In this document: piece after piece, positions 25,057 to 35,600 of the stretch
Layout: each line of letters begins with the position of its first letter
How positions within the stretch are numbered: position 1 is the first letter of the stretch
From: Pseudisothecium myosuroides
Taxonomy: Eukaryota; Streptophyta; Bryopsida; Hypnales; Lembophyllaceae
NCBI GenBank assembly: GCA_951799445.1
Contig: OX637291.1
Span: 4,094,501-4,158,500 of the forward strand
Length of the DNA: 64,000 nucleotides
Reading direction: 5' to 3'
Program-made: the position numbers and the translations under genes
Notes under the pieces: generated by a model
Told to the model about the DNA's origin: nothing
What the model saw: the letters and a program-made list of their open reading frames with translations, nothing else
Databases searched by the model: none

Positions 25057-28000
25057 TGACTCGAGGAGGGGATACCAAGAGAGGTGGACTTTGAAGTTCC
25101 CATGGTGCAAACAAGATCCAAATGGAGTTGGAAATTATGAAAAAGTAAAATGTATCACATGCTCTCGTGTCTATGGACACGATTACCTCCTTGATGCTAA
25201 AGGGGACAATTTACGGAAGCACAAAGGATGGACAACCGCAAAAAGCGACAAGCCAAAATTGGGCAAAAAAAAGGAGAGAGTTGGATGAACACTAAATCCA
25301 AGCACAAGAAGGCTAAAAGGTTGTATGCGGCCTTGCCCAACGGTAGTTGCATTCTCACAACGGTTGCAGCTGGAGCTCCACCAAAACGAAAAGATGTTCA
25401 AATGGCGGTTATTTTTCACTTACTCTCTTTTGGCCGACCAATGACAGAGTATGAACACATGTGAGTCCTTTTAAAACAGCTCTGTTGCCCGAGATTAATT
25501 ACCAGTAAAGCATTGGTCGGACTAATCTGGTTGGCAACTTGCAGAGAGCATGTACAACGTGGTGCAGAAACGAACAAAGGAAGTGTTGAGTGCAGCCAAC
25601 TATTTTTCCCTCAGTTGTGATGAGGTTACTATGGTAGATAATCAATCATGGATTTCTATACATGCGTATGTGCTCATTGACTGGGAGAGAGTGCCCTTAC
25701 TGCTGACCTTAGAGAGATTGACAATGGTGCAACAACGCCAGAAATAACAAGAGTCATAGTGAGGTCCATCAATCGTAATGGGGGATTAAGTAAACAATAC
25801 ATTCAGGAAAAGCTCCTTTGTTTTGGGTTGAATGGGGCATCTGTCTTGCAGGGAAAACGTACGGGAGTCACTGTGCAGTTGCAAGGACTTCATGCTCCCC
25901 ATTGTGTTGGACGAACTTAGCACTGGAAGTTCTATCAGACTTCGAGATGATCTCCTCAATTGAGAAGTTGCTCAAGAAATTACACTCTTACTTTAGTAAG
26001 AGCTCCAAGCAACATTTGGAATTGGAGAAGCTATCGGAACTACTGAATTCAAAGGGTGGTAAAATTTTGAACAATGTGAAAACTCGGTGGATCTCAATGT
26101 TGTCCCCTCTCAAGCATGTCCTTTCAAAGTACCGGGTATTGCTCAAAAAGATGTATGCAGACATGTTCGTGAAGCTGACCATCAAAGGAGCCTGTGCCAA
26201 TTTTGAATGTTTGGCTGATGTTAAAACCTTGTTGTGGTTGGCTGCTTTGTAGCCTCTCTTGCAAATCATTAAAAACTTGATTGCTTTTGCTCAATCCCCG
26301 AATGTGTATGTCTGCAACTTCACTAGAGCATTCACTATTTGTCAGCAGGACATTCATACAACCTACATAGATGATGAAACAACTTTCAAGTCTGATGCAT
26401 TTTCACAATTCAACTCTATTTCTCACATGAACAATGATCATGTGAAGCTACGGTGGCAGACGGACTTGAATGACAGTGAAGAGCACTTGGTGTTTGAAGC
26501 TCACCAGAAGACTTTGGCAGGGGCACACTTGAATGCCACTTGCTTCAATGCCTCTACAAGGACACATGGATTTGTCACACATGAGCTCTGGGAGGTGGTC
26601 AAATCTGAAATGAAGACAGATGTCCAAGCACTAGAAGAAATCTGCATTGAACTCAACAAAAACTACCCCACGTTTTTGTTGTGTCCAGCACTAAATCTGC
26701 GTTTTTCAACATAGATTTTGCATTGGACACAACGAACACATGGGGTAGTTTTTATTGAGTTCAACGCAAATTTCTTTTAGTGAACGTAAGTGATTTCCTT
26801 TAGCCTCTTTTCTTTTGATGGATTTGGCATTGCAATTTCACAATTTTTTTTTATATATGCGTTGCCTTGACATTGATTTTTAAAATTCTTTTATGTTTTC
26901 ATGCACTTGTTGGTTGGCTTTTCAAGTTAAATTTTTTTATGTACTTGTGGACTTGAAATTATAATTTTTTAATTCAATTAATTTTGTTGTACTTGACATT
27001 TGGCATTGATGAATATGAATTATTGGTACTATGGTTGTTTGAAGTTTGGAGTTTGGACTTGTTGGATTGTTTTTGAAATGATATTATTCTTGCCTTTGTT
27101 GTTTGGAATTGCTAGACTGCATGAAGGTATATTGTATTGATTCTATGCTTTCAATTTCACATTGATTGAAATAATTTACCCTAACCCCTTGTACTTGTTG
27201 TGAATTTATCCAATTGCTTTCCACCAAGCCACATACTGGATGCTTTATGCATCGTATATCCACAATTTTGGCTTGCAGATGTGAATGAGAGACAATTGCA
27301 ACATCATCTTGGTGTTATCAAGAACATCTTTGGGCAGCCCAAAGAAATGGAAGTGGAGGTCAATAGATGGGAGTGGACCCAGGAGTTGGTATCACCGGGA
27401 GCCTTAGATAAGCAACTTGAATGCTTTCGAATTGCCATGATCAACAATAGTTTGCATGCAATGTGTGCAATAGACCCACAAATTCATCCAATGACAAAGC
27501 TATGGCGGAATTTGAGCTTGTCCCCAATGCTACCCGGGTTTTTTCTAGAATTTTTCAAGCTTGCTGAAATAGCTATGATCATGGTGAGAATCTATAGTAC
27601 TCACACTCTCATTTCAATTATGGTTTTCTTTAAATTTTGGTTGAATGTCACTCATAGTTATATTTTAGTTAAGGTTTTATTTTAGCAACATCTTCACCTT
27701 CAGTTTGGGTTGTATTGAGTTTTGTTGTTTTGCAGTTTCATTGCACTTTGGTTTATAATGCAAGGTCTGTTTTTTACTAACTTCCAATGTGTTTGAGCAT
27801 GGCTTCTACATTGTTAGTTTCAGCTGGTAGCTTTTTTTTCCATTGTCGATTTTGAGTTTTCATTCCATTTTAAAGAACCTAACATGTTGTCTTGTTGCTT
27901 GATGATGCAGATCCTAGGAAGCGTGGAAGATGAGCAGACATTTAGCAATGTTTCGTTTCTCAAAAGCAAGATTCGGAACCGTTTAACGGACCATTTGTCT

Positions 28001-28120
28001 TTGTGTGCAACTATGTTTGCCCATAAATACTTTACAATTCAGACCATGCCGTATAAAGAAGCAATTGAAGACTGGAGACTTGCCAAGTCCAAGCGGGGTA
28101 GATATCAGGAAAACCTTTGA
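25057..28120 (+). pseudogene. Decayed hAT-family transposase gene
   Basis: Four exon-like blocks encode parts of a hAT transposase. At 25,091-25,460 is a BED-type zinc-finger region (CITCSRVYG...LRKH). At 25,548-26,787 is the core, with a 'LSCDEVT' motif, a 'KTRWISMLSPL' motif, and 'GLNGASVLQGKRTGV' in another frame. At 27,197-27,581 is the 'FPPSHILDALCIVYPQFWL' region. At 27,910-28,120 is the C-terminal dimerisation region (GSVEDEQTFSNVSFLKSKIRNRL). Donors gtgagt (25,461) and gtgaga (27,582) and acceptor gatgcag (27,909) are visible. The gene is broken: frameshifts near 25,250, 25,700 and 25,880, a stop at 26,250, and an inverted duplication at 26,628-26,783 that inserts stops. Terminal repeats of the parent element were not found. 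Known hAT biology makes this a cut-and-paste transposase; the copy is inferred to be inactive. Confidence 0.85.
26628..26783. repeat. Hairpin formed by inverted duplication of transposase coding sequence
   Basis: Left arm 26,628-26,688 ('cactagaagaaatctgcattgaactcaac...gttgtgtcc') is mirrored at 26,724-26,783 with roughly one mismatch per ten bases, around a loop of about 35 bases. The left arm is in frame with the transposase (EEICIELNKNYPT); the right arm is a reversed copy and ends the frame. A transcript would fold into a stem of about 60 bp. Confidence 0.85.
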
Positions 28121-28847
28121 ATGTCATGGATTGATAGGAGCTCCTAGAGTCATCAACACCACATTACTCTATGTAGGCAAACTTGCTTTTATTTTGGTAT
28201 TGTTAGGCTTTTTTTGGTTGTAGTATGGGTTGCATGACACAAGTATTGGACATATAGTAGGTTTTATTATCTTGTTGGTATAGTATTTCATGAACACTTG
28301 AAGACAATTTGCATGCATGATTTTGAATTTGCTCTTTGTGTGACTTGGTATGCATTGGTCCAATACTTGGCTTTTATATTTTTGGCAAATTTTGGGTACT
28401 ACATTTAGTTGTAAGTTTTATTATCATTCTTTAAGTTGGTTATTGCTCATCTACATGGTCAAAATTTGGTGGGTTTGCTTCTCTATGGGGTTGTAAAAAT
28501 TGGTGGATTGTTATTTAGCATGTATAAATCTGTCTTGGATAGCAAATTCAAGCTATCTGCCAAATTCTTTAATTGCAAAAGGAGCCTACAGTTTTCATAC
28601 AAAATCGCTGTTGTGCAGCTTCTAAAAAGTGTAAACAACATCAAAGGCTACAAGTATTAATATATAATCGCCTACTGAGCGATTTTGAATTAGTGAAAAT
28701 TGAATTCAGTGCACCCTACAAAATGTTAAAAAAACCCGCTGCTCGCCAGTCCCTTCCTGCAGCTAGCGGCTTCAATTCTGAATAGAAGCAAACTCCCACC
28801 CACCCAAGTGAAATTAAAATTATATTCAAAGAGCTTGCATCAGATAG
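28121..28847. other. Downstream flank of the hAT remnant
   Basis: No gene. T-rich to about 28,430, then mixed. A short palindrome 'aatcgcctactgagcgatt' lies at 28,667-28,685. Element termini could lie here but I could not pair them with the upstream side. Confidence 0.35.
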
Positions 28848-28862
28848 AGAAGTGCCAATCCT

Positions 28863-28967
28863 AAAAAAAATATTACAGGGTTAATTAAATTCCCGGGGTT
28901 TATTTGGCCTCTAGTTTGCTGTACTGTTTCCCCATGCAATGGAAACTGTCCATGTTTCAAAAAAAGA
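28863..28967 (+). mobile_element. Short 5'-truncated retroelement insertion
   Basis: A segment of about 105 bp ends in 'ccatgtttcaaaaaaaga' and is flanked by the 15-mer AGAAGTGCCAATCCT (28,848-28,862) and AGAAGTGCCAATTCT (28,968-28,982), one mismatch apart. The 3' end resembles that of the LINE at 50,305-51,065 ('gccatatgtttcaaaaaaa'). It is read as a very short target-primed insertion. The insert also starts with an A run, which is unusual. Confidence 0.65.
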
Positions 28968-29543
28968 AGAAGTGCCAATTCTTTCTTGCATCCTTCCTCG
29001 TCAAAATGAAGGACAAGCACAATGATATGTGCGGAACATGCCCAAAGGATCTCTTGCCCAAAGGTTTTGGGATGCAAAAATTTGTGAGAAAATGACAGTC
29101 TAAACCATGGTGAAATGAAGACTGTCACCTTTACATAGAGTACATAAAAAAAATCAATTTGAAATTCCTTACCACTTTTGTGAGACCTATATGAGCAATT
29201 TATGAAGTTTTCTTTTTTCTTTTTTTCACTATTTGCCTATGAGTGTTTCTCAACTTCAAAATTCAAGAAGATTGAGAATCTAGTTTACATATTTTAGTAT
29301 GATGTAGGTACTTGGGTTGAAAATTATCACACCATTAACCTCCACCAGACATCATAAAACCATGCAAGAATTTTTTTGTTCAATATTGGATGGATTCTTT
29401 TATGCAACTAGGGGTTTTGAATTGCATTATGCAGGCAAACCTGTATTATTGGGCATTATGGATTCTTCATCCACAAGATTTTATGTTTGTTCCATGGAAT
29501 CTTCATCATCTCACTTATTTTGGAAATTCTATTATCTCTTACA

Positions 29544-29768
29544 CAAAATTGTGAAGTTAGGTTGCCTTATCCCAAGAAAGTTACTTTACAAGCCATCAAA
29601 GTGAACAATTACTTCTACAAATATTTCCATTTGTACACATGGACGTTCATGAATCCCAATTACAACATTGCCTAATTCAAACATAGTGCATTCTTGTACT
29701 GTACAATAACAATAAATAGTGTCAAATGTCACAAACTTAGTATGGGGCAACCTAAATTCACTATTTTG
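29544..29768. mobile_element. MITE of the CAAAATAGTGAAATTAGG family, copy 1
   Basis: The ends CAAAATTGTGAAGTTAGGTT and AACCTAAATTCACTATTTTG are inverted repeats. The inner blocks 'cttatcccaagaaagttac' and 'caagccatcaaag' recur at 49,417-49,662 and, reversed, at 61,738-61,982. This copy is the most diverged and lacks a clear TA on the left side. Confidence 0.8.
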
Positions 29769-30045
29769 TGTAAACTTTGTAAGTCTGTCGATGCATTTGA
29801 GGTGCTGTGAGATATTTCCGAAGCCTGGATAAATCCAATTGCGAATTCAAGTCAGCCAATTCCGAATTGCAACAGCTGACATTCTTGGGGGGTGGCAATC
29901 TTCAAACTGTGAGTCTCAGGTGCACACATTCCCAGGTGCTGGCCTGAAAAATGACCATGCCAATTTCAGCGCAAATAAGATGTTGTTTACCTTCCTTGTT
30001 TTTAACCCCTAAAGGTTCCCACTCTCTGTCGGACCCTCTATCATA

Positions 30046-30426
30046 CTAGGGGTAGTCACATCTTCTCCGAGAAACATAAATCTATGAAGTCGGAGAAATA
30101 AGCGAGAGAAAAGAGGACCCAATGGCGAGTCGTTCCACGTGAAGGAGGTGTGACAACCCTTCTTGCTGTTTGAAGCAATTCTCAGAGAATGTGTTACCTG
30201 CAAAGCTGGATGGGAGCTCCGCAAGTCACGTACAACCAATGAAACTGAAAAATTCCTCGAGAAATTTTTCTTCGAGAACGTTTCTTCACCTTTTGAGGAG
30301 GAGAATGGCACTTCCAAAACCTCGGAGGTTGAGAGCTCTGCAAGGCACGGTTTTCCACACACAAAGCTCCACGCGTCCAATCTCGAAGAATGGTGTATGG
30401 GTCGGAGGAGGTGTGACTACCCCTAC
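30046..30426. mobile_element. TA-flanked MITE with GC-rich interior, 381 bp
   Basis: The ends CTAGGGGTAGTCACATCTTC and GAGGTGTGACTACCCCTAC are inverted repeats of about 25 bp with TA at 30,044-30,045 and 30,427-30,428. The interior is much richer in G/C than the surroundings and opens short frames on both strands (30,009-30,522), none with a recognisable product. It lies directly beside the inverted repeat at 30,425-31,122. Confidence 0.7.
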
Positions 30427-31122
30427 TATAGATTAGTTATACTATCAACAAATGTCCTTCGTAAGTACTATACAATCTTTCGTTGTATCAACCATTCAAT
30501 ACTATATTCTAGTTCTTCATAGAAAAGGAGTATGTTAAGGTTTTAACTTATGATAAATCTATTATAGTGTGAAAACAAACTAAAAACTGTCAATTTGTGA
30601 GGACTTAATGGTAATCTGATTTCACCATAAAAATGAGCTTGAAACCATCTTTAATGTTCAAAAGTGTGTGCCAAGGAATCCTATATGCACAAACATAGAG
30701 GACATAAAAATAGTCTATTTTTAAATGCCCCTACTATGGAACATATCCGCCTATTGTAGAAATAGACCACAAAATTTTTAGCTCTACATCATTAATTTTG
30801 AATACTCAATAGTACCAAAAATATTGAACTTAAAAGTGTGACAAATTAGCAACAATTGACTTCTAAATACAAAATAATTTTTTAATTTCAAAAAAATAAG
30901 GGATATGATTACAATAGAAATATCCATCTTCAATCAAAAAAATTCAAGTTCATTGGATTCATGCTTCAAAAGTTATAGTAGATTACAAGTCCATTACGCT
31001 ATGTGTGACATAAAATAGGACCCATGTTTCTTGCAAACACCCCAATGCTACAGTAAAAAGGAGACCCATGCTTTCCCATTCTAGAATATAATAGTGATGT
31101 CTCTTCCTTATATCAAGATGCA
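30425..31122 (-). repeat. 0.7-kb dispersed repeat, - copy
   Basis: Inverted partner of 15,857-16,548, about 14 kb away. The shared blocks run from 'agttatactatcaac' to 'cttccttatatcaag'. It contains the mirrored foldback-family end 'tgtttcttgcaaacaccc' at about 31,029-31,046. Confidence 0.75.
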
Positions 31123-32463
31123 CCTATAATGAAGAATTTTGATCACAAAAAAAGTATAATAGTACAATAGTAATATTATTTTTTTCTTTATTTTTGCTTC
31201 ACAAATGGCGGTTTGAAGTGATTTTTGGTTCACAAATGGGAGTTACAATTGAGCTCTCTCCCTACCTTCTTTCCTTGAATTTTGAGACAAATTCATTGTG
31301 CCCATCTTACAAAACAATATATATGTCTTGAAGTTCATCAAAGTTGTTAAATTTTTTTAATCTGCCTTAGAGATGAGTACAATCTCTTAGCCTCTAAACA
31401 TCTTCTAAACGCACCAGATTAATTCTAAAGGGAAGTTGACATCAAAAAGCAAGCCAGTGCTAGTACTAGGTGAGTTTGTAAGTATGCAAATTTTGTTACA
31501 ATGGATGTTATTGTTGACATAAAAACATGGTTTGTTACATTGGATGCTACTTAAAATCCGTCACCTAAAATACAATGGGATTCTTATAGTGAAGATTCTT
31601 CAAATGTCAGTGATTTCTTTTTATTGTTTGAGATTATTTTTGATACAAATACAAGAAGACTGAAGATCATTAGATACAATCCAATGTGTTATGGGAGTTG
31701 ACATTTTTGGATTGACTAGCATCATTGTTGAGGGTCAATAGTGAAAAGTGGAAGCATGATTGAAAATCATATATTTAACTAATTATTAGAGGTATTTTAA
31801 TATGACATTTACATCAAAAAAATTGCAATTTCAATCTAGCAATGGCTTATAGGTGACTCATAGATTCTTCAAGAATGCTAAGAATATCCTACACTTGTAA
31901 TTCATTCAGAAGTCCTCAAATTCCATTTGTATAAGTAAAAAAATGCATTCTTAAAGTTTAAAAGACTCCCTTGCCAGGATTTGGAAAGAATAAAAAATAG
32001 CCCCACATTGCTTAATAATGTTATATTGTCCAATAAATGACTTTGAAATTGTTGTAGGACAAAAGAATCCACATTCGCACCTGCTAGCATTGATAAAGGC
32101 AAAATAATGACATTTAAAAAACATATATTATTTTTTTAGTCAATCGTCTATTCTACAAAATCTTTTGGCCATTCTAACCTCTATATACCCTTGAAATTTC
32201 AACCGTAGGATAATTACACCATTGATGTCCACAATTATCAATCCACCCTTTTAAAGTTACCCTTAAGCACTCCAAAGTCCCATATTTTGGATGGTGAACA
32301 AATGCATCATGACCATACTTTGTCCTAATAATTTTTTAATGATTTTTTTAATGGTTTTCTAATAATTTTTTATCCAATGGAATACATAAATCTATAAAAA
32401 GTAACATTCATATGTGACTAATTTAATGAAATAGAGATAAAAAACATCATCATTTAAAGATGT
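31123..32463. other. AT-rich DNA upstream of ZMYND10
   Basis: No gene or element resolved. The composition shifts towards G/C from about 32,510, where the ZMYND10 leader begins. Confidence 0.4.
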
Positions 32464-32479
32464 AAACAACATGTGGAAA

Positions 32480-32663
32480 ATATCAGAAAAGGATTTGGGT
32501 GTTTCTAGGGTTAAAAGATTTGCAACCCACGGGCAAAGACCCCCACGGGAATGGGATGCCTACCCTAACTCCGTTTCGGTAACCGTCTTGGGGAATGTAT
32601 TGAGCCAAAGAAGCATGCGCTCGATCATGTCCATTGCCGTGAGTATCAAACGCAGCAGCAGCG
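32480..32663 (+). promoter_or_regulatory. Probable ZMYND10 leader / proximal promoter
   Basis: A locally GC-richer segment lies directly before the chosen start at 32,664. It holds upstream ATGs at 32,614 and 32,627, both out of frame with the main start and open past it. So either transcription starts downstream of them or they act as overlapping upstream frames. No TATA element was identified with confidence. Confidence 0.35.
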
Positions 32664-35600
32664 ATGGAGGTCATCGAAGGAGAAATAGGACGACCCGCGT
32701 ACCTCAAGTACGATGATGTAGTAAGTGCCTGCATTTCTTTCGAATCTCTGAAATTTGAATGTATTCCGCAATTCTGCTCAGTCATGATTTACAGTCAAAA
32801 TCGTGAAAATCAGTGTGCTTCAGAGCGCCAATTTGTGACACTCAAAAGAGATCGAAGCTCCGGAAACTAAGACTGGTATAGATCTGCCTTGACGTACAGT
32901 GCCGATTTCATAAACTTTTGCTGTTTCAACGAACTGGAGATTATGCTTCAGAGTTGCGGGATTATGTGTCCATGCCTGTGATTGTTGATTGCGAAGATTT
33001 TACCAAGGACTTGACTTGACTTGATTTTGACTCTCGTTGGTGATGAGCAGGAACTGCTGAATAGAATGGACGCCGAATGTATCGTGCAATCTCTCACTCT
33101 CTTCCCCGTTGAGCAGGCATGTCCACCTACCTCTCCTGTGTCTTGCCAAAGAATTTCAATCTCCTGAGTCATGCTCTGGTTTTTGTCAGGCTTTGAGCTC
33201 TCTCGGTTCCTTGGCAACTCCTTTGCTTGATTGGTTGTCGATTTGGTGTGTGATTTGGAGTCGATAACCTTCGAGTTTTGTAAATTTTGGTTGATCGTAG
33301 GGCTCACATTGAGCAGAAGGGTTATGATTATATGATTCTTCTGATCAGTCAGTCAAAGAGGGAGCCTCTAATCTTGAACTTGGCATTAAGCATGTCATTA
33401 TGGCTTGAACTTGGATGGCGAATGGCACCGGCTGACTTTGATCTTGTTTGTACTTAGTAATCAACTAAGAATGAGCGCATTATTTAAGCTATGTGCACAT
33501 GGTTGCTAATTTAGAAACAAGTCGCGACTGGGAAAATGTAAATGGCCACGTTAGAGTGCACAAGGCTAAGAGAAGAATGAAAGACCCGTAATCCATGACA
33601 TCTTTCAATATAATACACTTTGCAGGTTGGAGGTAGAAAATGGCTGGCACAGCATCAAAACCTGGAGAAGCTGAACTTGCAGGTGAACCACCCTTGAGGG
33701 AGGGAGTTACTTATCGCATGCTCGTATTGAGAGTTCCGATATTGCTATTATAGGGTTTCAGACATGGTGGTTTTAGGGTACCAGACATTATGTATTTAGG
33801 GTTCAGACGTGGAACACATGTCAAAGGTGGTACCTAGACTGGACTTGCGGTACAACTACCAACACAAGTGGGTCTAAAGAATGTAGAGAAACGAAACCAT
33901 ACCTTAAAGTGACACTTTAAGCACTAATTATATACTATTAGATCACCAGATTTCTATTGATTCTTGCTATCAATTACAAGGGGTTCCAAGGCATTAATGT
34001 ATGTCTTATTTGGATGCAAAAGTTTTTAAGGGATAAGTTTTATTGTCTCACGATTGGAAACCAATACAGATTTTAATGTTAAGGTGGTTTGCGTTCAAAA
34101 AATCAATGTGTCCTCATTTTTCATGATTTTAAGGTGTTGCAATACGGTAGCTTTTGCTATTAGAAATCGGGAGAAAATTCTCTGCTGGAGGTGAGTGAGC
34201 TAACCAGGTGGTGGGTGTTTTGACAGGCACACTACAACACGATGGTGCATTGTGATGAATTTGTGATGGTGGTATGCTCGCTCTTACCCTTGCTTCAAAA
34301 CTGGTCAGCCAGATGGATTCACTTGAATTTGTAGTATTCATATATTTTGAGTTCACTGATGAAACTGGTGCATGTGGTGTCAACAAAACGCTAACTGTGG
34401 TCTGGGACAACTTGCATGCACAGGCCTTAACTTCACATGACAAATTGGGATTACTAATACATGAGCTGTTAGTGATTGAGGTTAGTACACTGTGGTGGTG
34501 CCTTTAACCTAGGAATTAACCCAAACAGGTCCTCAGATTTCTTTAGCAGTTTTGAGCAGGTCGCATGCGGTTTTTTTGTCGTCGATTTTGTTTATCTATT
34601 GACCGATACATGCAATTTCCTTCACTGATTCTTGCGATATACATTTTGACCCCAATGGAATTACATTTTTCACAATATGATCAATCGAATTGGTCATTTT
34701 AAACAATGAATTTTTGGCAAGCCTGATGGATATTGTGTAGGATTTAGTTCACAGCTTGCATAGACACGTTTCTTGGAATCTTGAAATTTTGAAATCATGT
34801 AAGATAGGAACTGCCAAAGCCGAGCTTGTACCCAAAAGCTTGCCGTAAAAAATTTATGAAAAAAATTAGATACTCATTGGAGAACGATCAGCTCTAGGAC
34901 ATTAGAATTAGGGCATAGACTTGAAAGACCTACCAATAGAACTTTGACCTGTTATAACTTTTTTCATAAAATATTCAAGTGTTATTTTTGAGCTTCGCAC
35001 TTTGTCCATGTGTGACCAATAAATTAGATCTCACTGACACAATATAATAGTCCCTCCATCCCAAAATAAGTTTTGTTGAAAACATTCGATACCAATTTTT
35101 ATTGATCATTTTATGAAAAGCGTAAATTCAAAAGGGTCCAAACTCTATATCACCAAAATCAATGAAGAACATTGCATGTGTTCTTTGCAACCTAAATAAA
35201 CTTGGACAGAAAAAGCCTCTATGTGAGCCACTCAAAACAATCTTAAAAACCATGAGGTTCAAACATGACACTTATATCCGGGCGGAGGGAGCGTCTGAGC
35301 ACACTAGTTTGACTTTCCTCCACTTATGGCCCGCATGTTTATTTTGGAGGGCAGATTTGGAAGGAAAGAGTGTTGCCCCACCTCGTGAAGGCTCTTGCCG
35401 AGCAGACTTCCAACATCAATATCCACCTTGTCTTGTACCAGGAGGCGACCATAGTCAACTTGCTGGAGGTTTTTGTACATGCTAGCAGACTCTTCTTGAA
35501 TAGTAGCTATGTGTTTTATTTCTACAAAAATGCTTAAGGAACACAATAACAGTAATAAGTTTGATAGAAATATAATCCTTCTGTCGTGACATCCTGTAAG

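Noticed and set aside
30006..30045. TTAACCCCTAAAGG start like the TTAA family
   Set aside because: Only the terminus is present; no matching interior and no right end before the adjacent MITE, so at most a fragment.
30163..30522. 119-codon frame near 30.3 kb
   Set aside because: It is almost wholly inside a TA-flanked MITE and has a mirror frame on the other strand.
33770..33830. Three TTTAGGGT/TATAGGGT phrases resembling plant telomere repeat
   Set aside because: Only three scattered units within an intron; no array and no subtelomeric context.
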